Source: Pseudomonadota bacterium (GTDB lineage Bacteria > Pseudomonadota > Alphaproteobacteria > Rhizobiales > Xanthobacteraceae). From it: a DNA stretch of 14,514 nt. The position numbers and the translations under genes are program-made. The first letter of the stretch is position 1. Each line of letters begins with the position of its first letter. Shown in pieces: positions 14,024-14,514 of this stretch. The notes beneath the pieces were generated by a model. It worked only from the letters and a program-made list of their open reading frames with translations. It made no database searches and was not told the origin of the DNA. The stretch spans positions 1-14,514 of the forward strand of contig JAJYAH010000086.1 of assembly GCA_021779635.1 (NCBI GenBank), in the 5' to 3' direction.

Positions 14024-14514
14024 ATGCGCGTATTGCTGATAGAAGATGACAGCGCCGTCGCGCAGTCGATCGAGCTGATGCTCAAATCCGAAAGTTTCAA
14101 CGTCTATACGACGGACCTCGGAGAAGAAGGCGTCGATCTCGGAAAACTTTACGATTACGATATTATCCTGCTCGACCTCAACTTGCCTGACATGTCGGGT
14201 TACGACGTGCTCAAGCAGCTTCGGGTATCAAAGATCAAAACACCGATTCTGATCCTCTCCGGCCTCGCCGGCATCGAGGACAAGGTCAAGGGTCTCGGCG
14301 TCGGCGCTGACGACTACATGACCAAGCCCTTCCACAAGGACGAACTGGTTGCGCGCATCCACGCGATCGTGCGCCGCTCCAAGGGCCACGCCCAGTCGGT
14401 GATCCAGACCGGCGATCTCGTGGTCAATCTCGACACCAAGACGGTCGAGGTCGGCGGCCAGCGCGTGCATCTGACGGGCAAGGAATACCAGATGCTGGAG
14501 CTGCTTTCGCTCCG
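14024..14514 (+). CDS. ctrA: Cell-cycle response regulator CtrA, 3' end missing at right edge
   Basis: An OmpR-family response regulator, the master cell-cycle and flagellar regulator of alphaproteobacteria; 163 codons are present of a usual length near 230. The receiver domain (1-120) has the acidic pair Asp8-Asp9, the phospho-acceptor Asp51 ([13 protein letters not shown]), the switch Ser in LILSGLAG and the conserved Lys in YMTKPF. After [13 protein letters not shown] the winged-helix DNA-binding domain begins ([14 protein letters not shown]...[13 protein letters not shown]) and is cut off by the window edge. AGGGGA lies upstream of the ATG at 14024. It is divergent from fliI; GANTC sites and a CtrA half-site lie in its leader. 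Confidence 0.97.
   Translation, partial: MRVLLIEDDSAVAQSIELMLKSESFNVYTTDLGEEGVDLGKLYDYDIILLDLNLPDMSGYDVLKQLRVSKIKTPILILSGLAGIEDKVKGLGVGADDYMTKPFHKDELVARIHAIVRRSKGHAQSVIQTGDLVVNLDTKTVEVGGQRVHLTGKEYQMLELLSL

Noticed and set aside
13812..14039. 75-codon frame overlapping the ctrA start
   Set aside because: No Shine-Dalgarno, overlaps ctrA by 16 bases and covers the GANTC-containing promoter region.

Overview
The window looks like chromosomal DNA of an alphaproteobacterium of the Bradyrhizobium/Rhodopseudomonas group (order Hyphomicrobiales). The support is high-GC coding sequence, a ctrA gene with GANTC (CcrM) sites and CtrA-type motifs around it, one good match to the alphaproteobacterial EcfG general-stress promoter, and the style of the proteins. 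The genus is inferred from recognition, not from a search.

Left part (1-7080): a GNAT-like acyltransferase gene runs off the left edge on the minus strand. After a gene-poor stretch of about 520 bases with an orphan terminator come an uncharacterised polytopic membrane protein (+), a PaaG-like crotonase-family protein (-), a small Cys/His-tailed membrane protein (-), two very small membrane proteins (+), a secreted protein with a CC pair (-), a decayed caspase-like gene (+), a secreted DUF4864 protein (+) and an MFS transporter (-). These are mostly single-gene units with alternating strands.

Right part (7085-14514): mainly flagellar export and cell-cycle control. flhA (export gate) stands alone on the plus strand. 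A 65-aa small membrane protein with an EcfG promoter and a strong terminator follows. Then comes a minus-strand block of fliI (export ATPase), fliJ (its coiled-coil partner) and a translationally coupled ECF sigma/anti-sigma pair. A terminator separates fliJ from the sigma pair. ctrA is divergent from fliI and is cut by the right edge.

How it fits together: TTAACC-N5-YTWACC motifs matching the CtrA consensus lie upstream of both flhA and fliI, and ctrA's own leader holds a CtrA half-site plus three GANTC sites. This is the expected wiring for cell-cycle-timed flagellar assembly. The least expected items are a pair of small membrane paralogues (3604-3789 and 9768-9965), one with a stress promoter; a 43-aa gene with a perfect Shine-Dalgarno; a caspase remnant that lost its His half but kept its signal peptide and Cys half; and a nested inverted-repeat structure downstream of flhA. 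I did not see CRISPR arrays, insertion sequences, tRNAs or rRNAs. The undescribed system proposed most seriously here is the small stress-linked membrane-protein family, and that is a modest claim.
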